DNA of 41,231 bases from Rhodocyclales bacterium RIFCSPLOWO2_02_FULL_63_24 (GCA_001828935.1 MHZX01000140.1:8420-49650); one strand, 5' to 3'; positions 9,245-16,198 are shown, counted from the stretch's first letter. Numbers and translations: made by a program. The notes: generated from the letters alone by a model not told the origin.

Positions 9245-9789
9245 TCTTGGAACACCATCTTCACGTACGGATGCAATGCGTCCGGATCGCCTTCGGGAGC
9301 AATGCGGGGCAGGTAGCGAACGGGAAAGTTCGGGTCCTCGACGAAGCCCGATTTTCGGTAAATCGAAACGGCTGGCAGGTTTTCGGCAAACACCCATAGC
9401 GCGAGAGGGCTGCCCAACTTGGCCGCTTCGGAACAGACCAGGCGAAACAGGGAGCAGCCCAGACCCATGCCCCGGTATTGCTCGAAGACATCCAACCCGA
9501 CCAGGACCTCGTTGGCCCCTGAGGAGTCAATCCGGGCCAAGCCGATGGGTTTGCCCTGATATTCGATGATTCTCAGCGCGACCGCCCCGCCACCCTGGTA
9601 CCAGACGTTCTGCTGGGCTTCGGTGATGAGCGATTGATGCTCAAGCCAACGCCGCGTCGACTCCTTGTTTCGGTGTGCACGCAGCAAAGGCAGATCGGAT
9701 TCGACGACCGATCTCAAGCTCGCGGCTTCCACGTCGACGGTGGAACGCCGATCCTTCCCGGAAGCATCGTCGGCAGGCAAACCGTTCAT
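9241..9789 (-). CDS. GNAT-family N-acetyltransferase
   Basis: This 182-residue protein has a GNAT acetyl-CoA site (FEQYRGMGLGCSLF, Q/RxxGxG/A motif A around 104-111) followed by NLPAVSIYRKSGFVED, the motif B strand-helix typical of the fold. It is the first gene of the minus-strand operon with a GT2 glycosyltransferase and a DegT sugar aminotransferase. From context it may N-acetylate the amino sugar made by the aminotransferase, as PseH- or FdtC-like steps do in other organisms. The first 20 or so residues are poorly conserved in character, and a later start is possible. Confidence 0.82.
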   Translation of the reverse strand: MNGLPADDASGKDRRSTVDVEAASLRSVVESDLPLLRAHRNKESTRRWLEHQSLITEAQQNVWYQGGGAVALRIIEYQGKPIGLARIDSSGANEVLVGLDVFEQYRGMGLGCSLFRLVCSEAAKLGSPLALWVFAENLPAVSIYRKSGFVEDPNFPVRYLPRIAPEGDPDALHPYVKMVFQE

Positions 9790-9862
9790 GTTCGAATCTT
9801 AACCCAGCGGGGATCGATACCCGGTTGCGCCACCGTCACGACCCGTACCCATCGCGACGAGC

Positions 9863-9868
9863 TACAAT
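9863..9868 (+). promoter_or_regulatory. Candidate -10 box for a leaderless ybgC transcript
   Basis: TACAAT (5/6 match to the consensus) ends six bases before the ybgC ATG at 9875, placing the predicted start of transcription on the start codon. There is no Shine-Dalgarno sequence upstream of this ATG. The -35 region is poor. The site lies in the 85-bp divergent spacer between the GNAT operon and ybgC. Confidence 0.4.
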
Positions 9869-9874
9869 TTTGCA

Positions 9875-10291
9875 ATGACTTGCCCGCCCAACATTGGTCT
9901 TCGTGTGTATTACGAGGACACCGACGCCGCCGGCATCGTCTATTACGCCAATTATTTCCGGTTCCTGGAACGGGGTCGCACCGAGTTGCTGCGGACGCTC
10001 GGCCACGACCAGAATGTCCTCATGAAGGAGGGTACTGCCTTCGCGGTGCGCTCGGCCAGCGCCGAATTCCTCAAACCGGCACGACTGGACGATCTGCTGA
10101 CGGTCGAAACCGGGGTAAGCTCGCTCGGTCGCGCGCAGGTAAGCTTTGCCCAGCGCATCCTGCGCGACCGGGAATTGCTGCTTGATGCGAAAATACGCGT
10201 CGCCTGCATCGATCCTGTACGCGGCAGGCCGATTCCGATGCCGCAGACCCTTCACCAACAACTATCCGCCCTGCTGGGATCTTCGCAATGA
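9875..10291 (+). CDS. ybgC: Acyl-CoA thioesterase YbgC (Tol-Pal associated)
   Basis: This 138-residue hot-dog-fold thioesterase heads the Tol-Pal operon, as in many Proteobacteria, and hydrolyses short acyl-CoAs or acyl carriers at the inner face of the membrane. The signature is VYYEDTDAAGIVYYANYFRF, with catalytic Asp17 (equivalent to E. coli D18). The neighbouring position, His25 in E. coli, is Tyr24 here. The C-terminal VACIDPVRGRPIPMP also matches the family. Its TGA overlaps the tolQ ATG (ATGA 10288-10291). Confidence 0.93.
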   Translation: MTCPPNIGLRVYYEDTDAAGIVYYANYFRFLERGRTELLRTLGHDQNVLMKEGTAFAVRSASAEFLKPARLDDLLTVETGVSSLGRAQVSFAQRILRDRELLLDAKIRVACIDPVRGRPIPMPQTLHQQLSALLGSSQ

Positions 10292-10965
10292 ACGTTACCC
10301 AAGACCTATCCATCATCGAACTTGTCATCCATGCCAGCCTGGTGGTCAAGCTGGTGATGCTGCTGCTGACGCTGGTATCGCTGACTTCCTGGTACTGGAT
10401 CTTCCGCAAGGCGTTCGCGATTCGCGATGCACGGACCAAGACCGACAAGTTCGAACGCGACTTCTGGAGCGGCGGCGACCTCAACGCGCTGTACCAGAGC
10501 GCCGTCAACGACAGGCACCACAGCGGCGCGCTGGAGCGGATATTTGAAGCCGGCTACCGCGAATTCATCAAGCTGCGCGGACAGAAGATCATCGATCCGT
10601 CCACTGTGGTCGACGGCGCACGGCGAGCGATGCGCGCCACCTATCAGCGCGAGATCGACGACCTGGAGGCGCACCTGGCCTTCCTCGCCTCGGTCGGTTC
10701 CGTCTCGCCCTATGTCGGCCTGTTCGGCACCGTATGGGGCATCATGCACGCCTTCCGCGGCCTGGCCAACATGAGCACCGCGACGCTCTCCGCCGTCGCG
10801 CCGGGCATCGCCGAAGCGCTGGTCGCCACGGCGATCGGCCTCTTCGCCGCGATTCCCGCGGTGATCGCCTACAACCGCTTCGCCCACGACGTCGATCGTG
10901 TCGCAGTGCGCTTCGAGAGCTTCATGGAGGAGTTCTCCAACATCCTGCAGCGGCAAACACGATGA
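10288..10965 (+). CDS. tolQ: Tol-Pal proton-channel subunit TolQ
   Basis: This 225-residue inner-membrane protein of the MotA/TolQ/ExbB family uses the proton-motive force with TolR to energise TolA during cell constriction. There are three hydrophobic segments: VVKLVMLLLTLVSLTSWYWI near the N-terminus, then two in the conserved C-terminal half around SVGSVSPYVGLFGTVWGIM and LVATAIGLFAAIPAVIAYNRF. These are the TolQ/ExbB channel signatures. TolQ is preferred over ExbB because of the ybgC-tolRAB-pal context. A 142-nt spacer carrying two palindromic elements separates it from tolR, where close packing is usual. Confidence 0.96.
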   Translation: MNVTQDLSIIELVIHASLVVKLVMLLLTLVSLTSWYWIFRKAFAIRDARTKTDKFERDFWSGGDLNALYQSAVNDRHHSGALERIFEAGYREFIKLRGQKIIDPSTVVDGARRAMRATYQREIDDLEAHLAFLASVGSVSPYVGLFGTVWGIMHAFRGLANMSTATLSAVAPGIAEALVATAIGLFAAIPAVIAYNRFAHDVDRVAVRFESFMEEFSNILQRQTR

Positions 10966-11000
10966 CTTCGTTCGGACCCCTGATTTTTTTGTGCCCGACT

Positions 11001-11065
11001 GTCGCGCCCCGCGCGGCACTGACATCGTCGCCCCCCTTCGCGGAAGGGGGGACGGGGGGGAAGCA
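11001..11065 (+). repeat. Palindromic intergenic repeat, copy 3 (short form)
   Basis: GTCGCGCCCCGCGCGGCACTG aligns with the left part of copy 2. The segment then goes directly to a hairpin with 9-bp perfect arms (11031-11039 and 11043-11051) around a GCG loop, the same loop as copy 2. It ends in a G-rich tail and AAGCAC. The middle segment seen in copies 1 and 2 is missing. It lies between tolQ and tolR. Confidence 0.6.
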
Positions 11066-11075
11066 CGCAAAATGG

Positions 11076-11128
11076 CATGAGCCTGCGCTGTCTCATTGGG
11101 GAACCCAATGAGACAGCGCAGGCTCATG
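11076..11128. repeat. Perfect 25-bp inverted repeat containing the tolR start codon
   Basis: Arms 11076-11100 and 11104-11128 are exact reverse complements separated by GAA. The right arm holds the tolR start ATG (11108) and the first seven codons, so the left arm is in effect an inverted copy of the 5' end of tolR. In RNA this would be a very stable hairpin that buries the start codon; in DNA it could extrude as a cruciform. No T-tract follows, so it is not a normal intrinsic terminator. Confidence 0.9.
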
Positions 11129-11524
11129 AATGAAATAAATGTCGTGCCCTACATCGACGTGATGCTGGTCTTGCTCGTCATCTTCATGGTCACCGCGCCG
11201 ATGATCCAGACCGGCAGCGTCGACCTGCCCAGCGTCGGCAAGAGCAGCCAGCCGCCGGTGGCACCGCTGGAGGTCATCATCAAGGCCGACGCATCGCTCG
11301 CGCTGCGCGACCGCGCCAAGGGCGGTGCCGAGCAGATCGTGACGCGCGCCGAACTGCCGACCCGCCTCAAGCAGGCGCAGGCCGCCAACCCGCAGCAGGC
11401 GGTACTGATCGCCGGCGACCGCAGCGTGAAATATGAAGTGGTGCTGGGTGTCATGGACGAGTTGCAGCGTCAGCAGGTGGTCAGGATCGGCCTCCTGGTG
11501 CAGCCGGTGGCGACGGGCAAGTGA
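11108..11524 (+). CDS. tolR: Tol-Pal proton-channel subunit TolR
   Basis: This 138-residue ExbD/TolR protein has a short cytoplasmic N-terminus, one membrane helix and a periplasmic domain. The motif NEINVVPYIDVMLVLLVIF contains the essential membrane aspartate (D17). ATG 11108 gives MRQRRLMNEINVVP, which fits the family; the in-frame ATG at 11126 (MNEINVVP) is also possible and would place the start near the end of the hairpin arm. The start lies inside a perfect inverted repeat. Its TGA overlaps the GTG start of tolA. Confidence 0.94.
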   Translation: MRQRRLMNEINVVPYIDVMLVLLVIFMVTAPMIQTGSVDLPSVGKSSQPPVAPLEVIIKADASLALRDRAKGGAEQIVTRAELPTRLKQAQAANPQQAVLIAGDRSVKYEVVLGVMDELQRQQVVRIGLLVQPVATGK

Positions 11525-12270
11525 GCGTCGATTCGCCCTTCCGGCCGCCAGCCAACAAGGCCGGCAAGCGAATTTCCATCGCACTGGCGATTGCCGTCCA
11601 TCTGCTGCTGGCCGGCTTTCTGTTCTACGGCGTGCGCTGGCAGACCAAGGCCACGGATGTGGTCGAAGTCGAACTGGTGCGCGCCGCACCGGAGCCCGCC
11701 CCGGCCGCCGTAGCGCCGGCGCCGACTCCCGAGCCGCCCCCGGTCCCGGCGCCAAAGCCGGAACCGCAGCCCGAACCGACGCCGAAACCGGCGCCGCCCA
11801 AGCCGGACATCGTGATCAAGGACAAGGAAAAACCCAAGCCGCCGCCGAAAGCGACCCCCGCGCCGCGCGTCGATCCCTTCCAGGAACAACTCAGGCGCGA
11901 AGCCGAGCAGTTTGCCCAGCGCAAGAGCGCCGACACGGCCGCCCAGGAGCTATCGAAGATGCAGGCTGCGCAGGCCGCCGCGGCACGCAACAAGGCCATG
12001 GCTTCCTACGTCGGCAGCATCCGCGGCAAGATTCGCGGCAACATCGTGGCGCCGCCCGAGGTCAAGGGCAATCCCGAGGCGGTGTTCGATGTCACCCAGT
12101 TGCCCAGCGGCGAAATCGTCACCGTCCGCCTCAAACGCTCGTCTGGCCACGCGGCGCTCGACGCCGCCATCGAGCGCGCCATTCTCAAGTCCAATCCGCT
12201 GCCGAAACCGCCGCAGCCCGAACTGTTCGAGCGCTCGCTTGAACTGAAATTCCGCCCGCTGGATGACTGA
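11521..12270 (+). CDS. tolA: Tol-Pal linker protein TolA
   Basis: This 249-residue protein has a basic N-terminus, one membrane anchor (ISIALAIAVHLLLAGFLFYG, about 17-36), a long Pro/Ala/Lys/Glu-rich spacer (about 56-125), a coiled-coil-prone Gln/Ala-rich stretch, and a C-terminal TonB/TolA domain (YVGSIRGKIRGNIVAPPEVKGNP). It spans the periplasm to connect TolQR to TolB/Pal. It is much shorter than E. coli TolA, mainly in the spacer, as is common in Betaproteobacteria. The start is GTG 11521, overlapping the tolR stop. A palindromic spacer separates it from tolB. Confidence 0.93.
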   Translation: MSVDSPFRPPANKAGKRISIALAIAVHLLLAGFLFYGVRWQTKATDVVEVELVRAAPEPAPAAVAPAPTPEPPPVPAPKPEPQPEPTPKPAPPKPDIVIKDKEKPKPPPKATPAPRVDPFQEQLRREAEQFAQRKSADTAAQELSKMQAAQAAAARNKAMASYVGSIRGKIRGNIVAPPEVKGNPEAVFDVTQLPSGEIVTVRLKRSSGHAALDAAIERAILKSNPLPKPPQPELFERSLELKFRPLDD

Positions 12271-12288
12271 CGCCGGCCCGCGAAGCGG

Positions 12289-12360
12289 ACGCCTGCCCCC
12301 GAAGGGGATTCCCAGGCGTGCAGAGCACCCCGGCGCGCAAAGCGCTTCGCCCCAGCGGCG
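12289..12360. repeat. Palindromic spacer between tolA and tolB
   Basis: ACGCCTG (12289-12295) and CAGGCGT (12313-12319) are perfect 7-bp arms enclosing a second small stem (CCCC 12297-12300, GGGG 12304-12307, loop GAA). Downstream are GCGC-AAA-GCGC and a GGCGCC. The spacer is GC-rich and has no coding character. It resembles REP-type elements but does not align end to end with the three repeat copies elsewhere in the window. No T-tract follows, so intrinsic termination is not supported. Confidence 0.5.
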
Positions 12361-12374
12361 CCATATCGAGGCGT

Positions 12375-12380
12375 TATAAT
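12375..12380 (+). promoter_or_regulatory. Consensus -10 box immediately before tolB
   Basis: TATAAT is a perfect -10 hexamer. It ends seven bases before ATG 12388, so transcription would start at or next to that ATG, giving a leaderless tolB-pal mRNA. It also overlaps the alternative ATG at 12379, which argues that 12388 is the real start. No good -35 box was found. Confidence 0.45.
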
Positions 12381-12387
12381 GCCCGCG

Positions 12388-13668
12388 ATGAAATTCCATC
12401 GTCTTGTTCTTGCTGGCGCCACCGGCCTGGCCCTGTGTTCCCTCGCCGCCCATGCGCAACTTACGGTCGAGATTACCGGTGCTGGCGCCAACCGCCTGCC
12501 GGTAGCGATCGCCGACTTCACCGGCGAACGCATCGTCGCCCAGGCTCTGGCCTCGGTGGTGCGTGCCGACCTCGAACGCAGCGGCCTGTTCCGCCTGGTC
12601 GATGCCGGCAGCCCGCTGGCCGACAATGCCACGCCGCCCTTCGAAGACTTGAAGACACGCGGCGCGGATGCCGTTGCCGGCGGCAACGTCAGCGCCGCCG
12701 CCGACGGCCGCTACGAAACCCGGGTGCGCCTGTCGGACGTACCCAAGCAGGCGGTGCTGGGCAATCCGGCCTACCTGCACACGGGCGCCCAGTTGCGCGC
12801 GACGGCGCATCGCATCGCCGATTTCATCTACGAAAAGCTCACTGGCGAACCGGGCGTGTTCTCGACCCGCATCGCCTACGTGGTGAAGAGCACCGGCCGC
12901 TACGAACTGAAAATTGCCGATGCCGATGGCAGCAACGATCAGGCCGCGCTGGCCTCGCGCGAACCGATCATCTCGCCGGCCTGGTCGCCCGACGGCGGCA
13001 AGCTCGCCTACGTGTCGTTCGAGGCAAAGAAGCCGGTGGTGTATGTGCATGACCTCGCCAGCGGGCGGCGCCATGTCGCGGCCAACTTCAAGGGCTCGAA
13101 TTCGGCGCCGGCCTGGTCTCCGGACGGCAAGCAGCTGGCCGTGGTGCTGACCAAGGACGGATCGTCCCAGTTGTATATCGTCAATGCCGATGGCAGCGGC
13201 GTGATGCGCGTGGCGACCTCGTCCGGCATCGACACCGAACCGCGTTGGTCGCCCGACGGCCAGTTCGTCTACTTCACGTCGGATCGCGGCGGCAGCCCGC
13301 AGATCTACCGCATCGCGATCTCCGGGGGCGCGGCAAGCCCGGCCGAACGGGTCACCTTCGAAGGCAGCTACAACGTCACTCCGCGCCCCTCGCCGGACGG
13401 CAAGAGCCTCGCCTTCATTGCCCGCAACAATGGCCGCTTCCAGCTGGCGCTGATGGATCTGGCGACCAAGCAAACGCAGATTCTCACCGATTCCGCCAAG
13501 GACGAATCGCCCAGCTTTGCCCCCAACGGCCGCATGATCCTGTATGCCACCGAAATTGGCGGACGCGGGATACTGGCCGCCGTGTCGAGCGACGGCCGGG
13601 TCAAGCAAAAGCTCTCGGTACAGGCCGCCGACGTGCGGGAACCCGCCTGGGGGCCCCTGGTCCGATAA
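12388..13668 (+). CDS. tolB: Periplasmic Tol-Pal protein TolB
   Basis: This 426-residue protein has a signal peptide (MKFHRLVLAGATGLALCSLAAHA, cleaved before QLTVEI), an N-terminal domain that contacts TolA (ITGAGANRLPVAIADF) and a six-bladed beta-propeller. The propeller repeats are easy to see: SPAWSPDGGKLAYVS, APAWSPDGKQLAVV, EPRWSPDGQFVYFTS, TPRPSPDGKSLAFIA and SPSFAPNGRMILYAT. TolB shuttles between Pal and the outer-membrane machinery during constriction. An upstream in-frame ATG (12379) would add MPA but overlaps a TATAAT box. The gene probably has its own promoter in the palindromic spacer after tolA. Confidence 0.96.
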   Translation: MKFHRLVLAGATGLALCSLAAHAQLTVEITGAGANRLPVAIADFTGERIVAQALASVVRADLERSGLFRLVDAGSPLADNATPPFEDLKTRGADAVAGGNVSAAADGRYETRVRLSDVPKQAVLGNPAYLHTGAQLRATAHRIADFIYEKLTGEPGVFSTRIAYVVKSTGRYELKIADADGSNDQAALASREPIISPAWSPDGGKLAYVSFEAKKPVVYVHDLASGRRHVAANFKGSNSAPAWSPDGKQLAVVLTKDGSSQLYIVNADGSGVMRVATSSGIDTEPRWSPDGQFVYFTSDRGGSPQIYRIAISGGAASPAERVTFEGSYNVTPRPSPDGKSLAFIARNNGRFQLALMDLATKQTQILTDSAKDESPSFAPNGRMILYATEIGGRGILAAVSSDGRVKQKLSVQAADVREPAWGPLVR

Positions 13669-13700
13669 TACTTAACACCGAATCCATCAAGGAAGCCATC

Positions 13701-14255
13701 ATGCGCGCACCGTTCATCTCCCTCTCCTCCCTTGCCGCCCTGAGTGTGCTGCTGGCCGCCTGCGGCTCGCAGCCGCCGGCGCCGGAACAGAGCCCGGCCG
13801 GCGTCGAGTCGCGCAGCCCCGGCGCGATCAAAGTCGACACCGCCCCCATCGCCCAGGTGCAACCGGAGGCCTTCGATCCCGCCAGCATCGCGGCGCTGAA
13901 GGACCCGCGCAGCCCGCTGTCCAAGCGCAGCATTTATTTCGACTACGACAGCTATGTCGTCAAGGACGAGTTCCAGGCGCTGCTGGTGGCCCACGGCAAG
14001 TTTCTCGCAGCCAATCCGAAAATGAAAATGCTGATCCAGGGCAACGCCGACGAACGCGGCAGCCGCGAATACAACCTGGCCCTGGGCCAGAAGCGTGCCG
14101 ACGCGGTCAGAAAGGCGCTCAACCTGCTTGGCGCCAAGGAAACCCAGCTTGAAGCCGTCAGCCTGGGCGAAGAGAAGCCGATGTGCACGGAATCCGGCGA
14201 AGAGTGCTGGAGCAAGAATCGCCGCGGCGACATGCTCTACTCGGGCGAGTTCTGA
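13701..14255 (+). CDS. pal: Peptidoglycan-associated lipoprotein Pal
   Basis: This 184-residue outer-membrane lipoprotein has a lipobox LLAAC near residues 17-21 after a hydrophobic signal. A Pro/Ala-rich linker leads to an OmpA-like domain that binds diaminopimelate of peptidoglycan: IYFDYDSYVVKDEF, then IQGNADERGSREYNLALGQKRADAV, the diagnostic motif. It partners with TolB, encoded 32 nt upstream. The start ATG 13701 has AAGGAAG upstream. The C-terminal region contains two cysteines (MCTESGEECWSKN), a common feature of betaproteobacterial Pal. Confidence 0.96.
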   Translation: MRAPFISLSSLAALSVLLAACGSQPPAPEQSPAGVESRSPGAIKVDTAPIAQVQPEAFDPASIAALKDPRSPLSKRSIYFDYDSYVVKDEFQALLVAHGKFLAANPKMKMLIQGNADERGSREYNLALGQKRADAVRKALNLLGAKETQLEAVSLGEEKPMCTESGEECWSKNRRGDMLYSGEF

Positions 14256-14257
14256 GC

Positions 14258-15013
14258 ATGCGCCGCCGCTTCGCCGCACCGCTGGTCGCGCTGCTACTGG
14301 CAGCGGCGATGCCCTTGCCGGCGCAAGCCGGCATGTTCGACGACGAGGAAGCGCACGCCAAGATCGAACAACTGCGCGATCAACTGTGGCTGGAAGTGAC
14401 CGACCTCGGCAAGCGCGCGGACACCACCAGTCGCAACCAGGTCGACTTCGCCAACCAGGTCGAGGCGATCAAGGCCGATATCGCCAAGTTGCGCGGCCAG
14501 ATCGAGGTGCTGACCTACGAGCTCGAGGCGGCGCAGAAGCGCCAGAAGGATTTCTACGTCGACCTCGACAACCGGCTGCGAAAGCTCGAGCAACCGCCCG
14601 CCGAGGTCAAGGCCGAAGCGCCGAAGCCCGATCCCGCACAGGAAACCCGCGACTATGAAGCCGCACTGGCCGGCCTCAAGGAGTCGAAGTTCAGGGAGGC
14701 GGCGGCTTCCTTCCTGGCCTTCATCAAGGCCTATCCGAACAGCACCCTGATCGCCTCGGCCCACTACTGGGGCGCCTACGCACACGCCCAGATCAAGGAC
14801 CACGCCGGGGCCGCCGAGCTGTTCGGCAAGTTCGCCGAAACCTGGCCCAACGACGAGCGCGCGCCGGGGGCGCTCGAAAGCCGCCTGGCGAGCCTGGAGG
14901 CGATGCGGGACGTCAAGGCTGTCCGCGCCACGCTCGAACAATTGGCCGACAAGTATCCCAACAGCGAGGCCGGCAGGCGGGCGAAACTCAGGCTGAAGAA
15001 GAAGAAGAAGTAG
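14258..15013 (+). CDS. cpoB: Cell division coordinator CpoB (YbgF)
   Basis: This 251-residue periplasmic protein has a signal peptide (MRRRFAAPLVALLLAAAMPLPAQA), an N-terminal coiled coil that trimerises the family (about 30-115, heptad-rich with many Gln/Glu/Lys) and C-terminal TPR motifs (YEAALAGLKESKFREAAASFLAFI, then HYWGAYAHAQIKDHAGAAELF). CpoB links outer-membrane constriction by Tol-Pal to PBP1B activity. The ATG is 2 nt after the pal stop. The C-terminus is unusually lysine-rich (KLRLKKKKK), perhaps just drift. Confidence 0.92.
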   Translation: MRRRFAAPLVALLLAAAMPLPAQAGMFDDEEAHAKIEQLRDQLWLEVTDLGKRADTTSRNQVDFANQVEAIKADIAKLRGQIEVLTYELEAAQKRQKDFYVDLDNRLRKLEQPPAEVKAEAPKPDPAQETRDYEAALAGLKESKFREAAASFLAFIKAYPNSTLIASAHYWGAYAHAQIKDHAGAAELFGKFAETWPNDERAPGALESRLASLEAMRDVKAVRATLEQLADKYPNSEAGRRAKLRLKKKKK

Positions 15014-15015
15014 TA

Positions 15016-15684
15016 GTGCCTACCGAACCCGATCGCGGGCTACGCGCCGCGTTGCGCGTCACCGAGATTTTCCACTCCATCCAGGGCGAGTCCAGCCGCG
15101 TCGGGTTGCCCACGGTGTTTGTGCGTCTCACCGGCTGCCCCCTGCGTTGCGTCTGGTGCGATACCGCCTACGCCTTCAGCGGCGGCGAATCCCTCGCCAT
15201 TGCCGAAATCCTGCGGCGCATTGCCGAATTCGACTGCGCCACGGTCTGCGTCACCGGCGGCGAACCCCTGGCACAAAAGAACTGCCTGCCGCTGCTCGCC
15301 GCCTTGTGCGACGCCGGCCATTCGGTATCGCTCGAAACCAGCGGCGCGCTCGACATCGGCGATGTCGATCCGCGCGTGGCGCGCATCGTCGACCTCAAGG
15401 CACCCGGCTCGGGAGAGCTGGCGAAGAACCGCTGGGAAAATCTCGATCGGCTGACGGCGCGCGACGAGCTGAAGTTCGTTCTCGCCTCGCGCGAGGACTA
15501 CGACTGGGCGGTTGCGGCGTGTCGCCAGCGCCGACTCTTCGAGCGCTGCCCGGTGCTGTTCTCTCCGGCGCAGGGACAACTCGACCCGACGCAGCTGGCG
15601 CAGTGGATTCTCGACGACCGCCTGCAGCTGCGCTTTCAGCTGCAGCTGCACAAGTTGCTGTGGGGCAACACCCAAGGACGCTGA
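15016..15684 (+). CDS. queE: 7-carboxy-7-deazaguanine synthase QueE
   Basis: This 222-residue radical SAM enzyme converts 6-carboxytetrahydropterin to 7-carboxy-7-deazaguanine in the pathway to preQ1 and queuosine. The iron-sulfur motif GCPLRCVWCDTAYAF (C41, C45, C48) has the CxxxCxxC spacing, and EIFHSIQGESSRVGLPTVF and VTGGEPLAQ are family signatures. The start is GTG 15016, 2 nt after the cpoB stop. Placement behind tol-pal-cpoB is common in Proteobacteria. The queC gene often found with it is not here. Confidence 0.94.
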   Translation: MPTEPDRGLRAALRVTEIFHSIQGESSRVGLPTVFVRLTGCPLRCVWCDTAYAFSGGESLAIAEILRRIAEFDCATVCVTGGEPLAQKNCLPLLAALCDAGHSVSLETSGALDIGDVDPRVARIVDLKAPGSGELAKNRWENLDRLTARDELKFVLASREDYDWAVAACRQRRLFERCPVLFSPAQGQLDPTQLAQWILDDRLQLRFQLQLHKLLWGNTQGR

Positions 15685-15688
15685 AATA

Positions 15689-16171
15689 CTAGCCCTGCAA
15701 GGGCGGACAGGGCGGGCGCTTGGCGGAGATCACCTGCGTATTGACGCCGGCGAAGTTGAGGCCACCAAACAAGCGCGCGTACTCGATTTTCACGCAACGA
15801 TCCATGACCACGTCAAGCCCGGCAGCGTCAGCCTTGGCGGCGGCCTCCCGGTTGATCACGCCGAGTTGCAGCCACAAGCACCTGGCGCCGATGCGAATCG
15901 CCTCGTCCGCGATCGGCATTACGTCGTCGGGTTTGCGGAACACATCGACCAGGTCGACCCTGACGGGAATCGCGCCGAGATCCGGATAGCATTTCTGGCC
16001 GAGAATCTCGGTCGCGCTGGGATTCACCGGAATCACCGTGTAGCCGTGTTCCAGCATGTACTTGGCGGCGAAATAGCTGGGCCGGTTCCAGTTCGGCGAC
16101 AGGCCGACCACGGCAATCACGCGGTTAGCCTGTAGGACTCGGCGCAGGCCGGCAACATCGTCAACGATCAT
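15689..16171 (-). CDS. CoA-binding (Rossmann) domain protein, YccU type
   Basis: This 160-residue single-domain protein has VIAVVGLSPNWNRPSYFAAKYMLEHGYTVIPVNP, the opening of the CoA-binding domain also found in succinyl-CoA synthetases, and ARCLWLQLGVINREAAAKADAAGLDVVMDRCVKIEY near the end. The family is widespread and cytosolic, and most members have no defined activity. ATG 16171 was preferred over GTG 16174 because AAGGA is then 7 nt upstream. It is convergent with queE and lies 27 nt downstream of gluQ on the same strand. Confidence 0.85.
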   Translation of the reverse strand: MIVDDVAGLRRVLQANRVIAVVGLSPNWNRPSYFAAKYMLEHGYTVIPVNPSATEILGQKCYPDLGAIPVRVDLVDVFRKPDDVMPIADEAIRIGARCLWLQLGVINREAAAKADAAGLDVVMDRCVKIEYARLFGGLNFAGVNTQVISAKRPPCPPLQG

Positions 16172-16198
16172 CACGCTTCCTTTCAGGTTTCGCGACGA

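Noticed and set aside
10981..10990. T-run after tolQ as an intrinsic terminator
   Set aside because: No hairpin directly precedes the T7 tract.
11950..13608. A 552-codon minus-strand frame opposite tolB
   Set aside because: TolB on the other strand has clear propeller repeats and a signal peptide. The antisense frame has no recognisable motif and runs across the tolA-tolB palindromic spacer.
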